A DNA stretch of 55,749 nt from SAR202 cluster bacterium. Its GTDB lineage: Bacteria; Chloroflexota; Dehalococcoidia; Lucifugimonadales; GCA-2712585. Shown here in pieces: positions 8,825 through 17,205 of this stretch. The first letter of the stretch is position 1; the number at the start of each line of letters is the position of its first letter. Made by a program: the position numbers and the translations under genes. The notes beneath the pieces were generated by a model. The model searched no databases. It was not told the DNA's origin and saw only the letters and a program-made list of their open reading frames with translations. The stretch is from positions 1-55,749 of the forward strand of contig VGZZ01000012.1 in assembly GCA_016872285.1 (NCBI GenBank). Direction: 5' to 3'.

Positions 8825-9649
8825 ATGAACGGATTCATGGACTTCGGTGTGCCTCCATCTAAGAGCGGGCGTTCGGCACTGGAAATAGCCATCGATGCGG
8901 CCAAGGCGGCGGGGTCGATTACGCGGGCCAGGGTGAGAGATGTACTAGAGGTGTCGTTCAAGGGGCGGGGCAACCCGGTGACGGACGTGGACAAGGCGGC
9001 GGAGAAGGCGGCGCTGTCGATACTGCGGCGGGAGTACCCGGAGTTTGGAATCCAGGCGGAGGAGTCGCCGAGGGTGGACTCATCGACGCCGTATCGATGG
9101 ATAGTGGACCCCCTGGACGGCACTCGAAACTACGTGGTGGGCATTCCTCACTTCTGCACTGCCGTGGCTTTGGCGAGGGGCGATGATGTGCTGGCGGCGG
9201 CCACCTACGACCCGCTGAAGGAGGAGTTATTTCAATCGGTGAAGGGCGGAGGGGCTTTTCTCAATGGGCGGCGGCTACGAGTCACGGCCAAGAAGTCCTT
9301 AGAAGACTGTGTCGTCGGGTTTGACATGGGGTATTCGGACGAGCGTGCGCGGCAGGGTCTGGAGCTGGTGCGGCACCTGTGGCCGGGGTTTCAGAGCCTG
9401 CGGCTGATGGGGTCGGCGGCGCTGGGGATGGCGTACGCGGCCTGCGGCCGGATGGACGTATATTTTCACCACCGGCTGGCGCCATGGGACGTGGCCGGCG
9501 GGCTGCTGCTGGTGCGGGAGGCGGGCGGTGTGGCCCTGGACCGCTACGGCAAGCCCGCGACGCCAGACAGCGAGAGCGTGGTGGCGTCGAGCGGGGGCGT
9601 GGTGGAGGGGTTTATGGCGGCGACGGAGGGGCTGGACTGGCGGCGGTAG
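8825..9649 (+). CDS. Inositol monophosphatase family phosphatase
   Basis: This 274-residue Mg-dependent phosphatase belongs to the SuhB/IMPase/HisN superfamily. Metal ligands are visible in AEE (E79/E80) and DPLDGT (residues 95-100), and the C-terminal WDVAGG supplies the third-site Asp. An N-terminal SFKGRGNPVTDVDKAAE segment is also typical. Possible substrates include myo-inositol-1-phosphate, histidinol phosphate, fructose-1,6-bisphosphate and 3'-phosphoadenosine-5'-phosphate; the sequence does not decide between them. An internal ATG at 8837 has better spacing to AGGA than the first ATG. It stands alone between repeat-containing spacers. Confidence 0.87.
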   Translation: MNGFMDFGVPPSKSGRSALEIAIDAAKAAGSITRARVRDVLEVSFKGRGNPVTDVDKAAEKAALSILRREYPEFGIQAEESPRVDSSTPYRWIVDPLDGTRNYVVGIPHFCTAVALARGDDVLAAATYDPLKEELFQSVKGGGAFLNGRRLRVTAKKSLEDCVVGFDMGYSDERARQGLELVRHLWPGFQSLRLMGSAALGMAYAACGRMDVYFHHRLAPWDVAGGLLLVREAGGVALDRYGKPATPDSESVVASSGGVVEGFMAATEGLDWRR

Positions 9650-9732
9650 TCCGAGCGTTTGCCCTGGGATTTTGTTGCGCCTATACTTGGCGCTAAATCG
9701 CCGGGCCGCCGGAGAGCGGATAGGAGGACTCC

Positions 9733-10668
9733 ATGACAACAACGCAGCAGAATACTGCCAAGAAGACGATTTATGAGAAGAAGGGGCACATTGCCTATTT
9801 AACTATCAACTACCCTGAGAAGGCTAATATTATGTCCAACCAGGTCATACAGGAGATGGGTGAGGCCTATAAGGACTTCTGGATGGACCGGGACATGCGG
9901 GTGATGATATTAACCTCGGTGGGGGAGCGACACTTTTCGGGGGGGCACCACATCCAGCCGCCGCCGCAGGGGCAGACGGTGGCCGACGTGCGCCACCAGC
10001 GGGGCGACCAGGTGGTTTGGCCGCCGCCAGGGTCGGTGAACGGGAGGAAGCCTTCCATAGACCCGGACAGCGGGCACGACTTTCCGAAGATATACAAGCC
10101 GGTTATCGCGGCGGTCAACGGCATTGCCGCCGGCGCGGGGCTGTACACGCTGCTAACGACGACGGACATACGCGTGGCCTGCGCGGAACACGGACGGTTC
10201 TACTACGCGCTGCTGTCGAATCGAGGCGGCATTGGGAGCGGGCCTCTGCCCACACGGATCATGAAGCAGCTTAACTACGTTCACGCGATGAAGTTCCTGC
10301 TGATGGACGAGCCCATCGACGCGCAGGAGGCGGTGCGCATCGGCCTTATCAACGAGGCGGTGCCTCACGGGCAACTGATGACACGCTGCGAGCAGATAGC
10401 GGAGAGAATAGCGTCGCTGCCGCCGGTGTCGGTGCGGTTTTTGAAGGAGTTCTTGATCCGATCGCAGGACCTGAGCGTTGACCAGGCATGGCATTTGCAA
10501 TTCATGTACCACCATCTGGCGAACATGCACTCGGGGGACAGCGACGATTCGACGAACGCGTTCCTGGAGAAGCGTGGCCGGACGGTGAGGGGTGAGATGC
10601 GGGACTGCGACAAGCACGCCCACAGCAAGCTGGTGGAGGGCTATTTGCCGTACGACCCGTTTGGTTAG
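9733..10668 (+). CDS. Enoyl-CoA hydratase/isomerase family protein
   Basis: A strong AGGAGG precedes the ATG. The 311-residue protein has the crotonase fold: GERHFSGGHH corresponds to the first oxyanion-hole strand and AAVNGIAAGAGLYTLLTTTDIRVA to the second. The catalytic glutamates of classical enoyl-CoA hydratase (GGxLE and a second Glu) are not obvious: the positions read GAGLY and NRGGIGSG. It may therefore catalyse a different crotonase reaction (isomerase, hydrolase or C-C lyase). It carries an insertion rich in Pro/Gln around residues 75-100 and a C-terminal extension. The adjacent CoA-transferase gene suggests acyl-CoA metabolism. Confidence 0.82.
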   Translation: MTTTQQNTAKKTIYEKKGHIAYLTINYPEKANIMSNQVIQEMGEAYKDFWMDRDMRVMILTSVGERHFSGGHHIQPPPQGQTVADVRHQRGDQVVWPPPGSVNGRKPSIDPDSGHDFPKIYKPVIAAVNGIAAGAGLYTLLTTTDIRVACAEHGRFYYALLSNRGGIGSGPLPTRIMKQLNYVHAMKFLLMDEPIDAQEAVRIGLINEAVPHGQLMTRCEQIAERIASLPPVSVRFLKEFLIRSQDLSVDQAWHLQFMYHHLANMHSGDSDDSTNAFLEKRGRTVRGEMRDCDKHAHSKLVEGYLPYDPFG

Positions 10669-10718
10669 GGAACGGGAGAATCCCCTTACCAACCCCCAAG
10701 GGGAAACTAGAGGAGAGT

Positions 10719-10800
10719 AGTCTAGCCTGACGGACGGAGCGTAGTGCCAGTGTTTCACCCTCTCTTCTATTCTCCCCCATCAAGGGGGAGAAAGTAGGGA
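10719..10800 (+). repeat. Interspersed hairpin repeat, copy C
   Basis: It reads GCCTGACGGACGGAGCGTAG, GTGTTTCACCCTC and then the hairpin TTCTCCCCCATCAAGGGGGAGAA. The following 10850-10893 segment (AGATTCTTCGGC ... CTTCGCTCAGAATGACA) is a second type of intergenic element, also present at 42385-42432 and 42488-42526. Confidence 0.8.
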
Positions 10801-10912
10801 AGGTGGCAAGATGCGGTCTTGAATAGAGAAGGCGAGGTAGCAGACAGAACAGATTCTTCGGCTAGGTCGGAGTACCGACTTCGCTCAGAATGACAAGTCG
10901 CGGGAGGCTGAT

Positions 10913-12286
10913 ATGGCTGGCAAGAATGGAGGGCCGCTGGCAGGGATTCGGGTTATTGATTGCACGACGGTGAACGCCATGCCGACGGCTATGTATTGCA
11001 TGGGCGACATGGGGGCCGAGGTTATCAAGGTGGAGGCCCACACCCGATTGCGGACGGAGGGGCTGGGGCCGTTCCCGGACGGGGCGCCGGGGGAGAAGTG
11101 GTGGAACCGGGACGGGGGGTTCCAGCGGCTGAATCGAAGCAAGCTGGGGATAACGCTGAACCTGAAGTCGGCAGAGGCCATCGACACGTTCAAGCGGCTG
11201 GTGGCGGTCAGCGACATTGTGGCCGAGAACAACCGGCCGGGGGTGATGGAGAGGCTAGGGCTGGGGTACGAAGAGCTTCGGAAGATAAATCCCAGCCTCA
11301 TTTATTTCTCGTTTTCGGGGTTTGGGCAGACGGGGCCGTGGCGGGACTACCAGGGCATCGGGCGGATGTTTGAGCTGACGGCGGGGGTGAGCCAGTTCAC
11401 GGGCTACCCGGACGAAAGCCCTCGAAGAGTGGGGTCGGCGTGGTTCGACCCGCCGAATGGGTGGACGGTGGTGTTTGCGCTGCTGTCGGCGCTGCACAAC
11501 AGGGAGCGGACGGGGAAGGGGCAGTACATGGACCACGCGATGTACCAGATGGCGGTGTCGACGCTGGGGGATGCGATTCTGGACTGGGAGGTGAACGGTC
11601 GGAACGGGCGGATGATGGGTAACACGCACCCTTACCTGGCGCCCCACGGGGCGTACCCGTGCAAGGGGGACGACAGGTGGGTTGTGATTACGGCGGAGGA
11701 CGACGCGCAGTGGGAGGCGCTGGTGGCGGCGATGGGGTCACCGGTGTGGGCGGGGGAGGAGAGGTTTGGCGACGGGTTGAGTCGATGGAAGAATCGCGAG
11801 GCGCTGGATAAGAACATATCGGCGTGGACGAGGAAGCACAGCGCTGAGGGATTGATGTCGTTGCTGCAGGAGGCGGGGGTGCCTGCGGGAGTGGCGCAGA
11901 ACGCGCGGGACACGATGCTGGACCCGCAGATGAGGGAGCGGGGGTTCTTTGAGGTGGTGGAGCACGCCAAGCATTTGAACATTGGGCCTCGGCATTACGG
12001 CGGGCAGCCGTGGAAGATGTCGAAGTCGAGGACGTATATACGGAGGCCAGCGCCGGACCTGGGGCAGGATAACGAGTATGTGTTGGGAGAGATCTTGGGG
12101 ATGAGTGAGGCGGAGGTGACGAAGTTGTATGAGCTGGGGGCGATTGGGAGGGAGCCGGAGCCGCCGCCGAAGCCGAAGGCGAATCGAAGCCAGGAGGAGT
12201 TGAGGAGGCAGTACGAGAAGAGTGTGGAGGAGGGGTCGCTGGCGGGGTACGATGGGGATTTTAAGGGGAGGCTGGGACTGGAGTGA
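10913..12286 (+). CDS. CaiB/BaiF family (class III) CoA-transferase
   Basis: This 457-residue protein moves CoA between acyl groups by the class III mechanism (as in formyl-CoA and carnitine CoA-transferases). Family landmarks are GIRVIDCTTVNAMPTAMYCMGDMGAEVIKVE at the N-terminus, NRSKLGITLNLKS, IVAENNRPGVMERLGLGYEEL and LIYFSFSGFGQTGP. The substrate is unknown, and I cannot place the nucleophilic Asp with certainty. The C-terminal 60 residues are charged and Pro-rich (EPPPKPKAN) and extend beyond the usual domain. A GGGAGG ribosome site precedes the ATG. A second CoA-transferase lies 0.6 kb downstream. Confidence 0.92.
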   Translation: MAGKNGGPLAGIRVIDCTTVNAMPTAMYCMGDMGAEVIKVEAHTRLRTEGLGPFPDGAPGEKWWNRDGGFQRLNRSKLGITLNLKSAEAIDTFKRLVAVSDIVAENNRPGVMERLGLGYEELRKINPSLIYFSFSGFGQTGPWRDYQGIGRMFELTAGVSQFTGYPDESPRRVGSAWFDPPNGWTVVFALLSALHNRERTGKGQYMDHAMYQMAVSTLGDAILDWEVNGRNGRMMGNTHPYLAPHGAYPCKGDDRWVVITAEDDAQWEALVAAMGSPVWAGEERFGDGLSRWKNREALDKNISAWTRKHSAEGLMSLLQEAGVPAGVAQNARDTMLDPQMRERGFFEVVEHAKHLNIGPRHYGGQPWKMSKSRTYIRRPAPDLGQDNEYVLGEILGMSEAEVTKLYELGAIGREPEPPPKPKANRSQEELRRQYEKSVEEGSLAGYDGDFKGRLGLE

Positions 12287-12327
12287 GGGGGAGGGGGAAG
12301 AGGCCTGAGGGGAGGCCACGGGAGGTG

Positions 12328-12412
12328 TGGTTTAGCCTGGCGGACGGAACGTGGTGCTAGGGTTTCACCCTCACCTTAGTCCTCTCCCATCAAGGGAGAG
12401 GAAAGAAGAAGG
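12328..12412 (+). repeat. Interspersed hairpin repeat, copy D
   Basis: It reads TAGCCTGGCGGACGGAACGT, then GGTGCTAGGGTTTCACCCTC and the hairpin CTCTCCCATCAAGGGAGAG. It is in the same orientation as all other copies and occupies the spacer between the first CoA-transferase and the DUF559 gene. Confidence 0.85.
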
Positions 12413-12488
12413 CAGGGCAAGAGTGGTCTGTATTTTGGGTATCGCGGCCTTAACTCCTCTGGCAGCGAATAAAGTGCAAGGGAAGTAG

Positions 12489-12878
12489 ATGAGTAGCTCA
12501 AGGGCGCAAGTATTAAGAAAGCGACCCACAGATGCTGAGAGCAAATTGTGGGCAGCTTTACGTGAACTTCGTCTGGTGGGTTTCAAGTTCCGGCGCCAAG
12601 AGTCCATCGGTAGCTACGTATGCGATTTTGTATGCTTCTCGAAGAAATTGATTGTAGAGGTTGATGGTAGTCAACACGCTGACAATGTCATCGCTGACCA
12701 AAAGAGGACTGAATGGTTGGAAAGCCAAGGGTTCAGGGTGCTGCGGTTTTGGAATAACCAAGTGGTAGATGATATAGAGACGGTGATTGAGGCGATTGCT
12801 AATGCGTTAAATGGAGTAGATTACCCGCTGGCCTTTACACGGAAGACCAGGAAAGACCAAAGGAGGAGCGATTCTTAG
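12489..12878 (+). CDS. DUF559 domain (Vsr/restriction-endonuclease-like) protein
   Basis: The 129-residue protein matches the DUF559 family: AESKLWAALRELRLVGFKFRRQESIGSYVCDFVCFSKKLIVEVDGSQH followed by GFRVLRFWNNQV. The family has the PD-(D/E)xK fold related to very-short-patch-repair endonuclease; the putative catalytic residues are in YVCDFVC and IVEVDGSQH. No biological role is established. GGAAG lies just before the ATG. The gene ends 1 bp before the next CoA-transferase, whose ribosome site AAAGGAGGAG lies within its last codons, so the two are likely co-translated. Its base composition is less GC-rich than its neighbours, which suggests acquisition. Confidence 0.85.
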   Translation: MSSSRAQVLRKRPTDAESKLWAALRELRLVGFKFRRQESIGSYVCDFVCFSKKLIVEVDGSQHADNVIADQKRTEWLESQGFRVLRFWNNQVVDDIETVIEAIANALNGVDYPLAFTRKTRKDQRRSDS

Positions 12879-12879
12879 C

Positions 12880-14103
12880 ATGGCAGAGGGAGCGTTGAAA
12901 GCGTTAACGGTGCTGGACTTGAGCGGGCATATTGCGGGGCCGTTTGCGGCAAAGCTGATGGGGGATTATGGGGCGGACGTGGTTAAAGTCGAGGCGCCGG
13001 GAGTGGGTGATGTGTCTAGGAGGATGGGGCCGTTTTATGAGGACGACCCGCACCCGGAGAAAAGCCTGCTGTTTTTCTACCTCAACTGTAATAAAAGAGG
13101 CGTCACGCTGAATTTAGAGTCGTCAGCGGGGCGTCGGTTATTTAGGGAGATGGTGAAGAAGGCCGACGCTGTGATTGAGGACTTTCGGCCGGGGTATCTG
13201 GAAGGGCTGGGCCTGGGGTTCGAGGAGTTGGAGGCGATCAACCCTAACCTGGTGATGACGTCGGTGACGCCGTTTGGGCAGAAGGGGCCGTACAGCCAGT
13301 ACAAGGGGAGCCACCTGGTGTACGAGGCTATGGGCGGGATTATGTACACCAGCGGGGCGTATTCCAGGGAGCCGCTGGCCCACGGGCACCCGCAGAGCCT
13401 GTACATCGGCGGGATAACGGCGGCGTACACAACATTGGGGGCGCTGTGGGCGAGGAGGTGGGAGGGCGGGCAGCACGTCGACGTGTCGCTGCGAGAGGTG
13501 GCGGCGGCGCACCATGGCGGGGCGACGTCGAGGTACGCGTACGCGGGGGTTATCGAGCGTCGCGCGCCGAAGAACGAGCTGGGAAGCCCCAAGGGCGGGC
13601 CGCACATGGAGGGGATACCGCCGGTGAAGGACGGGTACGTGGGGGCGACGTTCCAGCGGGGGTCGGCGACGCGCGCGCCGCTGTCGGAGTGGCTGAAGCT
13701 TATGGAGAGCGACGAGGAGGCGGACCCGAGTTTCCAGTCGCCAGAGTTCCAGGGGAAGATACCGCAGCACGTGGACGACCAGGTGCTTCGAGTGCTGAAG
13801 AACTGGAAGAAGTACGACTATTTCAACAAGGTGGCGGGGTCAAGCTGGGTGGCGGCGGTGGTGCAGACCAGCGAGGACTTGTACAAGAGCGAGCATTTGA
13901 AGGAGCGGGGGTATTTTGCCGAGATTGAGCACCCTGTGATGGGGAAGCTGAGGATTCCAGGGGAGATCTATCGGATGCCGGAGTCGCCGTACAGCCTGCG
14001 CCGGCCGGCGCCGCTGCTGGGGGAGCATAACGGGGAGGTTTTTGGGGAGTTGGGGTATGGGAGGGAGGAGTTGGTGGTGCTGCGTCAGCAGGGGGCGATT
14101 TAG
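12880..14103 (+). CDS. CaiB/BaiF family (class III) CoA-transferase
   Basis: This is a 407-residue paralogue of the transferase at 10.9 kb. It has the N-terminal LTVLDLSGHIAGPFAAKLMGDYGADVVKVE, NCNKRGVTLNLES, FRPGYLEGLGLGFEELEAINPNLVMTSVTPFGQKGPY and a large C-terminal domain ending in SLRRPAPLLGEHNGEVFGEL, all typical of the family. Its N-terminus is more canonical than that of the upstream paralogue. The substrate is not deducible. It is preceded directly by the DUF559 gene, with the Shine-Dalgarno inside that gene. CoA-transferases of this type are unusually numerous in Dehalococcoidia/SAR202 genomes, in keeping with the suggested host. Confidence 0.93.
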   Translation: MAEGALKALTVLDLSGHIAGPFAAKLMGDYGADVVKVEAPGVGDVSRRMGPFYEDDPHPEKSLLFFYLNCNKRGVTLNLESSAGRRLFREMVKKADAVIEDFRPGYLEGLGLGFEELEAINPNLVMTSVTPFGQKGPYSQYKGSHLVYEAMGGIMYTSGAYSREPLAHGHPQSLYIGGITAAYTTLGALWARRWEGGQHVDVSLREVAAAHHGGATSRYAYAGVIERRAPKNELGSPKGGPHMEGIPPVKDGYVGATFQRGSATRAPLSEWLKLMESDEEADPSFQSPEFQGKIPQHVDDQVLRVLKNWKKYDYFNKVAGSSWVAAVVQTSEDLYKSEHLKERGYFAEIEHPVMGKLRIPGEIYRMPESPYSLRRPAPLLGEHNGEVFGELGYGREELVVLRQQGAI

Positions 14104-14107
14104 AGGA

Positions 14108-14130
14108 GGGCGAGGTGACCTCGCCCCTAC
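14108..14130 (+). repeat. GGGCGAGG/CCTCGCCC hairpin module
   Basis: GGGCGAGG-TGA-CCTCGCCCCTAC is the same short inverted repeat found at 1532-1555 (inside recG), 25204-25226 and, partly, 30268-30287. All copies end in CCCCTAC on the plus strand. Confidence 0.75.
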
Positions 14131-14137
14131 ATTGAAA

Positions 14138-15034
14138 ATGATAGGTTGGACTGCACGTCGCATCCTGGGAACATTGGTAGTGTTGGGACTAGCCGCCGCG
14201 CGCGCTGATGGCTCAACGCGGGTACCGTTGCAGACACCGACAGCCTCGCTGATACCGGCGGCGACGCCATCGCCGACAGCTATGGCTACATACACCTCGC
14301 CGTCCACACCAGCCAACACCTCGCGTCCTACATCGTCGCCGACGCATACGCTGACACCAACTTTCACACCAAGGCCGTCGCCCACAGCCACCCGCACGCC
14401 GACGCCTACGGCTACACCCACACCCCAGCCTAAGAAGGAGGTTTTTCCGGAGGTGTGGTCGTTAAATGATTTTGATAGGACAAGTTATGAGTTCAAGGCC
14501 AACTGTTTCGGCGAGTACAGCAAGCTGGAGGAGTGTTTGCTTTGGGAGGTGACTAGGGTGGTGGTAAGGTCGCCAGAGGGGAGGGAGTTTGAGCTGGCGA
14601 AGGATTTCAACGTCAACTCGTATTCGGGAGAGGTTACACGTCGGTGGGTACTTTACGGCCCGAAGGACGGGGGCTTGCCCGTGGCTGGAAAGTACACTTT
14701 CGCTTATTACATCGGCGAGAGGGTGGCGCTGCGGCAGGAGGTACAGTACGAGCCGAAGACGGTGGACTTTCCGAAGGATGTGAAGTGGCGTCGGGAGGGG
14801 AAGGACTTGGTAGTGTCGTGGACGGCGCCGGCGAAGGTGGACGACACGATGTGGTACAAGGTGCTGGTGTTCCCCCGCGACAGGCCGGTGATAAGCAACA
14901 TTTTCAAGTGGGACGCGACGGAGGCGCGGTTGCCGAGCTTGCCGCTGGAGGAGGGAGAGGAGGCTAGTTTAAACGTGACGCTTTATTTTAGAGGGGGAGC
15001 GGCCAGCAGCGAACACCAGAGGATTGTGTGGTAG
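14138..15034 (+). CDS. Secreted protein with Pro/Thr-rich linker
   Basis: The likely start is ATG 14138 (MIGWTARRILGTLVV), which gives a short basic N-region and a hydrophobic signal segment; longer reading has no signal and runs through the previous gene. The next 70 or so residues are low-complexity Thr/Pro/Ser (TPTPTATPTPQP), a typical flexible cell-wall or linker region. The C-terminal 200 residues form an unrecognised domain containing Trp-rich beta-strand-like sequence (ELAKDFNVNSYSGEV, KYTFAYYIGERVAL, VVSWTAPAKVDDTMWYKVLVF), somewhat like an immunoglobulin or FN3 fold. Function is unknown. A similar TPTPT linker occurs in the lysozyme-like protein at 17.2 kb. Confidence 0.75.
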   Translation: MIGWTARRILGTLVVLGLAAARADGSTRVPLQTPTASLIPAATPSPTAMATYTSPSTPANTSRPTSSPTHTLTPTFTPRPSPTATRTPTPTATPTPQPKKEVFPEVWSLNDFDRTSYEFKANCFGEYSKLEECLLWEVTRVVVRSPEGREFELAKDFNVNSYSGEVTRRWVLYGPKDGGLPVAGKYTFAYYIGERVALRQEVQYEPKTVDFPKDVKWRREGKDLVVSWTAPAKVDDTMWYKVLVFPRDRPVISNIFKWDATEARLPSLPLEEGEEASLNVTLYFRGGAASSEHQRIVW

Positions 15035-15039
15035 GCGTC

Positions 15040-16611
15040 CTACCCCACAATCCCATTCTGTAGGGCGAAGATGACGGCGGAGGTGCGGGAGGTGATGTCT
15101 AGCTTGCCGTAGATGTTTTCCAGGTGTCGCTCTACGGTCTTGGGGCTGATGACCAGGGAGTCTGCAATCTGGCGGTTGCGCATGCCCTGAGCCAGGGCGC
15201 GGAGGACTTCGATTTCGCGGTCAGAGAGGCTACCCAAGCGCTGGTCTCGAAACACAGGCCTGGCAGGCGCGGGCGCGCCTTGGAGGTGGCCGGCGAGGCC
15301 TTCATAGCAGAGGGGGTCGAGCTGGGTGGCGACGGAGGCTTTCATCTGGCGGAGGGCGGCTTCGGGGTCTACGGGATTGCCGTGATTATGGGTGGAGATG
15401 GCGAAGGCGTCGGCGGTGGCGAGGATGCGCTGGTGGAGGGTGGTCTGCGCGGCGCGGAGCTGGCGATGGAAGCCTCGGCCGTCCACCCACTCGTGGTGAG
15501 CAGCGGCGTCGGCGCCGAGGTCTCGCAAGGGCGCGACGTTGGAGAGGATGCGCTCGGTGTAGTAGGCGTGGAGGCGGATACGCTCGCGCTCGTCGGTGGA
15601 GAACTTGTCCTGCTTTTCCATGGCGCTGCAAGGGACGGTGACCTTGCCCAGGTCGTGGACCAGGGCGGCGCGTTGCAGGCGGGTGATGTCGGTATCAGGC
15701 AGGCGAAGCTGTTTGGCGATACCGACGGCGGCGTCGGCTACGGCCTTGGAGTGGCCCCAGGTGAAGGGGGACTTCATGTCGATGAAGTCGGCCAGGACTT
15801 CACAGGTGTTATCAAGGTGGGCGTCGGTGACGGCGTCGTAGGGGGAGTCGGGGGCGAGGGCGAGGACGGCGGCCTGGGCGGATTCCATTTCCAAGGCTGA
15901 CCAGAAGTCCGGGCGCTGGCTGGCCTGGATAAAGGCGTCGACGACATCGGGGTCGAAGTCGCGGGTGCGGCGGTCGCGGGCGATGGTGGTGGCAGCGGAC
16001 GGGCCGCCGGTGCGGTGGGCGACCTCCATCACCTGGGCGAGGTGGAGGACGCGGGAGGCGACTGGGGTCTGATCGCCTTTGAGATGGTAGGCCATGCCCC
16101 TGCCGTTCCACTGCTCCCAGAGATAACGAACGGTATTTTCGATGTTCTGAGAAAAGCCCAGCCTTCGAGCTAGCATAGCTCCGGTCTCGCAGGCGCTGGC
16201 GGAGAGGTCTCGCATGAACTCCGAGCCGGTGACAAAGAAGGTGAGGAACTTGGCCGCTCGCTGGGGGAGGGACTCGTCGGAGGCGATGTGCCCCATAAGC
16301 CAGCGCGACATATCGATCATCTTGCCACGGTCTAGCAGGTGGAAGTTCTGGCGGGCGGTGACCTCGTCGCCACCGAACTTGGCGGCAAAACTTGCCGCGC
16401 AGGCGGTTCAACCGGCGTCTTTAAGGAGGCCGCCGTAGTAAACGGCGACGCGGTCGTCGTGGGGCAGGGCGAGGGCGTGGACGATCTGGGTGGCGATCCA
16501 GACAGTCTTGAGGCCGTGCTCCATGGGCTGGCCCATATTGAGGTCGGCGGCCAGGGAAAGGGAGCAGAGGAGCTCCGAATAGCTTCCTTTAGTCTGTTTT
16601 GTCTCGCTCAC
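15040..16611 (-). CDS. HD-GYP/LuxR-type regulator, predicted selenoprotein (in-frame TGA)
   Basis: Reading TGA at 16410-16408 as selenocysteine gives one 523-residue protein from GTG 16611 (ribosome site TAGGAG) to 15040, with no frame change. Residues 1-230 resemble an HD-GYP-like module (AADLNMGQPMEHG, YYGGLLKDAG-U68-TACAASF, WEQWNGRG). Residues about 285-430 form a second HD-GYP module with HSKAVADAA, HDLGK (H319/D320) and HHEWVDGRGF. The last 65 residues are a LuxR helix-turn-helix (LSDREIEVLRALAQG, SPKTVERHLENIY). Relatives, as I recall the family, have Cys at the U68 position (GC in a YYxxLLxxxGCTA context). The internal ATG at 16320 has no ribosome site. It probably couples a nucleotide or redox signal to transcription. 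The alternative is a nonsense mutation. Confidence 0.75.
16382..16398 (-). promoter_or_regulatory. Putative bacterial SECIS hairpin, HD-GYP/LuxR gene
   Basis: On the minus strand, GCGGCAA (16398-16392), loop GTT (16391-16389) and TTGCCGC (16388-16382) form a perfect 7-bp stem. The loop begins 17 nt after the TGA at 16410-16408 and its first base is G. Both spacing and loop fit the usual description of bacterial SECIS elements. Confidence 0.65.
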
Positions 16612-16832
16612 ACAGGGGTCTCCTAACCTGGAAGCGTTGTCGCCAATTATAGTCAAGGGCGATTTGGCTGCCAACGGCAGCCCGAAATGGGTAATTTACC
16701 CGATGCTTACAGCTTTGGATGGTCTCACAATTTGCCCAACACATTGGCGGTCTGGCTTACGGGAAGGGGGTGAGAGTTGGTGGTCTATGGGTTGAGCCTG
16801 CATAGTCACAATCATGAGACAAGGAGCCAGAG

Positions 16833-17141
16833 ATGAAAAAACTAATATTAGTCCTTACCCTCGTCGGGGCCATGGTGGCGCTTTTTGCCGTGCCGGTGTC
16901 GGCGCATGTGCATGTGGTGTCGAACCCCCACCACTCGCAACAACTGGCGAACGGTCAGAATCACCCCGGGTTTGTGGGGAACGTATCGTGCGAAGGTATA
17001 GCCGAGCCGGCGAATGCGGGGCCGGCGGGCTATGGGCTGGAAACGGCGCACCACGGGCCGGACTCAGGTGATCCTGGCAAGGACGACGGGTGTTACGAAA
17101 GGGACGCGCCGCCTGATGACCAGAATCCGGCCATAGACTAA
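16833..17141 (+). CDS. Small secreted His-rich protein
   Basis: The 102-residue product has a clear signal peptide (MKKLILVLTLVGAMVALFAVPVSA, cleavage after VSA) and a good ribosome site (AAGGAG). The mature protein begins HVHVVSNPHHSQQ and has a cluster of His in its first 25 residues, two Cys, and an acidic Asp/Pro-rich tail. Such a composition suggests extracellular metal binding, but I recognise no family. The gene stands alone and is followed by a strong hairpin terminator 20 bp downstream. It has neither homologues nor partners that I can identify nearby. Confidence 0.75.
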   Translation: MKKLILVLTLVGAMVALFAVPVSAHVHVVSNPHHSQQLANGQNHPGFVGNVSCEGIAEPANAGPAGYGLETAHHGPDSGDPGKDDGCYERDAPPDDQNPAID

Positions 17142-17161
17142 AAAGGTTGGCACCAGGCTTG

Positions 17162-17189
17162 AAAAGGAGGCCATGCTGGCCTCCTTTTT
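17162..17189. terminator. Bidirectional rho-independent terminator
   Basis: AAAAGGAGGCCA, a short loop and TGGCCTCCTTTTT form a 12-bp stem with T runs on both strands. It lies between the convergent 16.8-kb and 17.2-kb genes and can serve both. Confidence 0.85.
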
Positions 17190-17205
17190 ACATTTCGGGG
17201 GCTGG

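Noticed and set aside
16408-16410. Simple nonsense mutation splitting the HD-GYP/LuxR gene
   Set aside because: Not excluded, but judged less likely: the stop replaces a Cys column, the frame is intact on both sides, a SECIS-like hairpin follows and the same window has two clear Sec genes.
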